This document shows, one piece after another, positions 60,239-64,000 of a stretch of 64,000 nt of DNA. Where the stretch lies: contig PNAA01000017.1 in the NCBI GenBank assembly GCA_003169975.1, forward strand, positions 1 to 64,000, given 5' to 3'. The number at the start of each line of letters is the position of its first letter. The stretch's first letter is position 1. The translations under genes and the position numbers were made by a program. The DNA is from Spartobacteria bacterium (GTDB taxonomy: Bacteria; Verrucomicrobiota; Verrucomicrobiia; Chthoniobacterales; UBA10450). A model generated the notes under the pieces. The model ran no database searches. It saw only the letters and a program-made list of their open reading frames with translations, and had not been told where the DNA came from.

Positions 60239-61588
60239 GTGAAAATCCGTGCTGAGATTCTTGGGGTCCTGGCAGCCGGATGTCTGATGGGAATCGCCCT
60301 GCCGCCACGCGCCGCGGCGGAGGTAAGCGACGAGGACTTCAATAACTTGAAGGCGATGGTTGAGCAGTTAAGTCAGAAAGTAGACGGATTGGAAAAGACG
60401 CACGAGGAAGACCAGGGGAAAATCCGGCAGCTCCAATCCCAGCTCGGCGAAACGGAGAAGACGGCCGCCGACGCGCAAAAGAAAGCCGAGACGGCTGCTC
60501 AGGCACCGCCTCCGGTGGCGGAAGGCCCCCCCGCCGCCCTCGCCACGCACGACTTCATGATGGTGGGAGACGCCGAGGTTCAATACGGCAAGACTCACGG
60601 ACAACACGGAGGGTTCGGGCTGGCTGATTTTGCTCCGATCTTCCTGTATCGGGCAAGCGACAATATCTTGTTCGAAGTTGGTGTTGATATCACGTTGCAG
60701 AACAATGCGCCCGACGGCGCTGGCGCCACCACCACGTTTGATTTGAGTTTCGCGCAATTGGACTATCTCTATAACGACTACGTATCGGTGGTAGCCGGAT
60801 TGATGGTGCTCCCTTTGGGCACCTATTCTGAGCGCGCGGCAGGTTGGCTGAACAAGATCCCGACCGACCCCCTGGCGCGTGATTTCCTGCCCGGTGCCGG
60901 TGTCGGCGTCCAATTGCGTGGGGCCATCCCGGTGGGACAGTCCGGTGCGAGTTTCACCTACTCTGCTTATGGAGTGAATGGACCCGGATCAGTGGACGGT
61001 TCAGGCAACGCCGACCAGCTCGATCTCGGCGGGAACGTGGGCGTCAAATCCGACGGCAACAATGGGAATTTGCACGGCAATCCCAGCGGCGGCGGCCGGC
61101 TCGGTGTTTTCGTTCCGTTCAAACCTCATTACGATGTCGAGCTTGGGATTTCGGGCCAGACGGGCGAATGGGATAACGCCGGCAACCGGTCGTGGTCGGG
61201 GCTGGTGGTGGACGGGGCGGTACACATCAGTCCTTACTTCGAAGTGAAGGGTGAGTATATCAATACCTGGGTAGAAACCGATGACATGGGCACCATTCAT
61301 CCGCAGGGGGGCTGGGTTCAGGCCGGCTATAAGCTGGGCGGATTGAATCTGGATGTCCCCATCCCGCTCATTAATCTTAGCAGCCTTGAGCTTGTCGGAC
61401 GCTATGATACGGCGAACGATGGCCTGCTCCAGCATCAAGGGACGAATACGGACCGCGAAACGGCCGGCTTCGTCTATTACCTCACCAATACGCTTTGGTT
61501 TGAAGGCGACTACGAATGGCTGCAAAGCCATGGCCCAAACAGACTGCCATCCCACGATTTTGTTTTCCAAATCTCTTACGGATTCTAA
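60239..61588 (+). CDS. Outer-membrane porin with coiled-coil N terminus
   Basis: The 449-aa protein starts at GTG with a signal peptide ending RAAAEV, then a short coiled coil (LKAMVEQLSQKVDGLEKTHEED) and an Ala/Pro linker. A beta barrel with Asn/Gly-rich loops follows, ending in aromatic ISYGF. The layout resembles coiled-coil-anchored porins. It contains no haem site. It may bring substrate to the cytochrome system. Confidence 0.75.
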   Translation: MKIRAEILGVLAAGCLMGIALPPRAAAEVSDEDFNNLKAMVEQLSQKVDGLEKTHEEDQGKIRQLQSQLGETEKTAADAQKKAETAAQAPPPVAEGPPAALATHDFMMVGDAEVQYGKTHGQHGGFGLADFAPIFLYRASDNILFEVGVDITLQNNAPDGAGATTTFDLSFAQLDYLYNDYVSVVAGLMVLPLGTYSERAAGWLNKIPTDPLARDFLPGAGVGVQLRGAIPVGQSGASFTYSAYGVNGPGSVDGSGNADQLDLGGNVGVKSDGNNGNLHGNPSGGGRLGVFVPFKPHYDVELGISGQTGEWDNAGNRSWSGLVVDGAVHISPYFEVKGEYINTWVETDDMGTIHPQGGWVQAGYKLGGLNLDVPIPLINLSSLELVGRYDTANDGLLQHQGTNTDRETAGFVYYLTNTLWFEGDYEWLQSHGPNRLPSHDFVFQISYGF

Positions 61589-61611
61589 ACAAACCAGCAA
61601 AGGAATCGATT

Positions 61612-62082
61612 ATGTTAACGAAGGTAAAAGTTCCCATGTTACTCCTCGGTGCGGCCGCGCTCGCCCTCATCTGGGGGAGTTTAGCGCGCGCTGCGGATCA
61701 GCTTGACGCTGAGACCAAGGCACGAGTGGAACGCTTTGAAAAAGGCGCAGCGACGATCAACGTCTCCAAGTATCCGTCGGGGATCCAGGCTAACTACGAA
61801 GTGTTTTCGCAGAAATGCTCGCAATGCCACAAGCTGAGTCGTCCGATCAACTCCGACTACGCGCTGCCCGATGAGTGGTCGCGCTACATCAAACGCATGA
61901 TGAACAAACCCGGTTCGGGCATCAGCAGGGGCGACGGCAAGAAGATTTACGACTTCCTCGTGTATGACGCCAGCGTCCGCAAGAAGACGATGGTGGACGC
62001 GAAGCTCGCGAAGGCAGCCCCTGCCGAGAAGACCGAGGCAGAAGCAAAGATCAAAGAGGTCCACAGCACATACGATAAGTAG
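61612..62082 (+). CDS. Monohaem cytochrome c
   Basis: The 156-aa protein has a signal peptide (MLTKVKVPMLLLGAAALALIWG, cleavage near ARAAD), the site CSQCH and RYIKRMMNKPGSGIS with candidate axial methionines. A Lys/Glu/Ala-rich tail follows. It is distinct from the paired cytochromes at 57200 and 57768. The next gene starts 32 bases later. Confidence 0.8.
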   Translation: MLTKVKVPMLLLGAAALALIWGSLARAADQLDAETKARVERFEKGAATINVSKYPSGIQANYEVFSQKCSQCHKLSRPINSDYALPDEWSRYIKRMMNKPGSGISRGDGKKIYDFLVYDASVRKKTMVDAKLAKAAPAEKTEAEAKIKEVHSTYDK

Positions 62083-62114
62083 CCGTTCGCTCCTTCAAGC
62101 CGAGGCTCAGTGAA

Positions 62115-64000
62115 ATGTCTTCGACGTATTCAGTTGAGCTGCCGGACTTGAATTATTTCACCCGGCAGGTTCTCTGCCGCGAGGGCTGCCCGGTGCGCAC
62201 GGATTCCGGCGGCTATGTCCAAGCGATTGCAGAAGGTCGTTATGAAGATGCCTACATCATCGCGCGAACACCAAACCCTTTTGCCTCCATCTGCGGCCGC
62301 GTGTGCGCGGCGCCGTGCGAGGCCAAATGCCGGCGCGGAGCACTCGACGCCTCGATTTCCATCCGTGCGCTGAAACGGTTCGTCTGTGAAAAATTCGGCG
62401 TTGAGTCGGAAAGGTTTGACCTCGGCAGGGTCTATCCTGAACTGCGCGATCCGCGGCGCGAGCGCATCGGCGGCGGTCGCAAAGTCGCGGTGATCGGGGC
62501 CGGGCCGGCCGGCCTGTCGTGCGCGCATGAACTGGCGCTGATGGGTTTCGAGCCGACGGTGTTCGAGGCGCAGAACCTGGCGGGCGGAATGTTGGTGCTC
62601 GGCGTGCCCGAATACCGACTGCCGCGTGAAATCATCCAGGCGGAAATCGAAGCGATCAAATCGCTCGGCGTAGAGATCCGCTTGAACACCCGGCTCGGTC
62701 GCGACTTCGCGTTTTCGGACCTCAAGCAACAGGGTTATGAAGCGATCTTTCTCGGCATTGGTGCGCACAAAAGCCGCGAGCTGGCCATCGAAGGTGTGGA
62801 AATGGATGGCGTCCTGCGGGCGATTGATTTTCTTCTCAACGTCAATCTTGGCTACCGTGTGACGCTCGGACGCAAAGTCGTCGTCATCGGTGGCGGTAAC
62901 GTGGCATTTGACGTGGCGCGTTCGGTCCTGCGGCAGACGGAAAAACTGGCGGACATGAGCGAAGCGGAGTTGCGCGCGGCGTTGCACACCGCTGCCGCGA
63001 CACTGGAGGAACTGACTATCCGGGAACCCGAAGCGCCTGATCAAGTTCGGCTCGCCTTGGACGTGGCGCGCGAAGCCATCCGCAAGGGTGTGCCGGAAGT
63101 CCACATGTATTGCCTGGAGAACCTCGACGAAATTCCGGCGGCGCGCGAGGAAATCGAGGAAGCGGAGAAAGAAGGGATTCGGCTACACACGCGGTTTGGC
63201 CCCAAACGCATTCTCGGCGACGACGGCAAGGTTTCCGGCATCGAATTGATTAAGTGCAGCCGGGTATTCGACGAGAACCGGCGCTTCAATCCGCAATTCA
63301 TCGAAGGCAGCGAGGAAACGGTTGATTGCGATACGGTCGTTCTCGCCGTCGGACAAGCGGCGGATCTTTCCTGGATTCATCCCGAGGACACCCTGAAGCT
63401 GACGCCGCGCGGCACGCTGCAAACCGATCCTACAACGATGGCGACGTCGCGGCCCGATGTGTTCGCGGGCGGCGATGTGGCTTTCGGACCGCGCATTATT
63501 ATTACGGCCGTCGCCGAGGGCAAAAGAGCGGCGAACTCCATTGCGAAGTTCCTCACGGGCCGCGTTCCGGCCGAGCCGCACCAGGCGCGTATAACCATCT
63601 ACGACACACAGCAGTATCGGATGAAGCCCGATTACGAGAAGCTGGTGCGCCGATCCCCGCCGACTCTGCCGTTGGACCGGCGTATCGGAATTGCCGAAGT
63701 GGAGAAGGATTACCCCGAGACCGAGGCGGTAGTACAGGCAATTCGCTGCCTCAAATGCCACGTCAGTCCCGTGTTTAACGGGGACGAGTGCGTCCTTTGC
63801 GGCGGCTGCGCGGATGTCTGCCCTGAGTATTGTTTTCGTCTGGTGGATGTCGCCGACCTGCGTGGCGCTGAAGATTTGCAAGCGGCGGTGCTCGCGCGCT
63901 ATGGACGCATCCCCGAGCGCGGGGAGCAGGCTGCGATTATCAAGGACGAAACTCGTTGTATCCGCTGCGGCCTGTGCGCTGCACGCTGCCCTACCGGCGC
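62115..64000 (+). CDS. GltD-like FAD/Fe-S oxidoreductase, partial
   Basis: At least 628 codons run off the right edge. The N terminus carries GltD-type cysteines (CREGCPV; CGRVCAAPCEAKC), then an FAD Rossmann loop GAGPAGLSCA (~residue 128), the NAD(P)-site GGGNVAFDVAR and FAGGDVAFGP. The C-terminal ferredoxin part has CVLCGGCADVCPEYC and CIRCGLCAARCPTG, two 4Fe-4S clusters. It is related to the glutamate synthase small subunit but lacks the large-subunit gene here. It probably links NAD(P)H to the adjacent electron-transfer chain. The 3' end is not seen. Confidence 0.8.
   Translation, partial: MSSTYSVELPDLNYFTRQVLCREGCPVRTDSGGYVQAIAEGRYEDAYIIARTPNPFASICGRVCAAPCEAKCRRGALDASISIRALKRFVCEKFGVESERFDLGRVYPELRDPRRERIGGGRKVAVIGAGPAGLSCAHELALMGFEPTVFEAQNLAGGMLVLGVPEYRLPREIIQAEIEAIKSLGVEIRLNTRLGRDFAFSDLKQQGYEAIFLGIGAHKSRELAIEGVEMDGVLRAIDFLLNVNLGYRVTLGRKVVVIGGGNVAFDVARSVLRQTEKLADMSEAELRAALHTAAATLEELTIREPEAPDQVRLALDVAREAIRKGVPEVHMYCLENLDEIPAAREEIEEAEKEGIRLHTRFGPKRILGDDGKVSGIELIKCSRVFDENRRFNPQFIEGSEETVDCDTVVLAVGQAADLSWIHPEDTLKLTPRGTLQTDPTTMATSRPDVFAGGDVAFGPRIIITAVAEGKRAANSIAKFLTGRVPAEPHQARITIYDTQQYRMKPDYEKLVRRSPPTLPLDRRIGIAEVEKDYPETEAVVQAIRCLKCHVSPVFNGDECVLCGGCADVCPEYCFRLVDVADLRGAEDLQAAVLARYGRIPERGEQAAIIKDETRCIRCGLCAARCPTG

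Noticed and set aside
1-64000. CRISPR arrays, Cas genes or classical riboswitches
   Set aside because: No regularly spaced repeats, Cas-like proteins or familiar riboswitch cores were seen on reading both strands.

Overview
The window looks like chromosome of a soil or sediment Verrucomicrobiota bacterium, possibly Chthoniobacterales. This is inferred from gene content and protein style: Bam/Lpt envelope genes, zinc-type L31, rpmE-prfA-prmC-murA order, DUF4388 response regulators and TPR proteins. No 16S gene is present. GC is high, and several genes are broken by frameshifts, truncations or an in-frame stop, which means either real decay or draft-assembly errors.

Layout. (1) 1-16.5 kb is an accessory block bounded by two copies of a ~432-bp direct repeat. 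Each copy carries a hairpin/terminator element and a tRNA-Ala(CGC) locus. The left tRNA is decayed and the right one (16444-16516) is intact. Inside lie an Fe-S-type HTH regulator with a perfect palindrome upstream, two tandem flavin-dependent-halogenase-like enzymes, a CPA2 antiporter, a CPBP protease, half an MFS gene, a cytochrome b561/molybdopterin fusion enzyme, a truncated ClC gene abutting a truncated secreted protein, an esterase, a frameshifted small gene, an IS1-like transposase, an XRE-ImmA/IrrE regulator with a partner gene, a KGG-type small protein and a dockerin-like remnant. (2) 16.5-23.6 kb is core: CmcI-like methyltransferase, DUF4126, serS, DUF72, bamD-like, lptE-like, TPR protein and tRNA-Leu(CAG). 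(3) 23.8-32.7 kb is accessory: EF-hand lipoprotein, two gene fragments joined head to head, amidase, TPR protein, a Lol/MacB-like ABC exporter operon with a methyltransferase-like gene and a LolA-like protein, and an SnoaL-like pseudogene. (4) 32.8-50.4 kb is core: REC/DUF4388 regulator, a tiny lipoprotein, acyl-CoA synthetase, rpmE-prfA-prmC-murA (with a membrane protein inserted), nfo, an AsmA-like protein, DUF420, DUF2007, an L,D-transpeptidase-like protein lacking its catalytic residues, accA and two esterases. (5) 50.4-64 kb is a respiratory cluster on one strand: an AraC regulator, an eight-haem MtrA/DmsE-like lipoprotein, an MtrB/PioB-like outer-membrane barrel, ResB and CcsA (System II cytochrome c maturation), two sister monohaem cytochromes, a seven-haem NapC/NirT-type membrane cytochrome, a further monohaem cytochrome, a porin, another monohaem cytochrome and a GltD-like flavoprotein with ferredoxin domain running off the edge. 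Together they read as a quinone-to-periplasm-to-outer-membrane electron route with its own haem-attachment machinery.

The most unusual global signal is the 9-mer TCGTTAGGC. It occurs about 18 times exactly (both strands, counted by eye) against roughly 0.5 expected, in coding and intergenic DNA. It is concentrated in the core segments and nearly absent from the accessory ones. It supplies stop codons of several genes and forms an inverted pair between accA and a convergent esterase, which resembles the behaviour of DNA-uptake or chromosome-architecture words in other bacteria.
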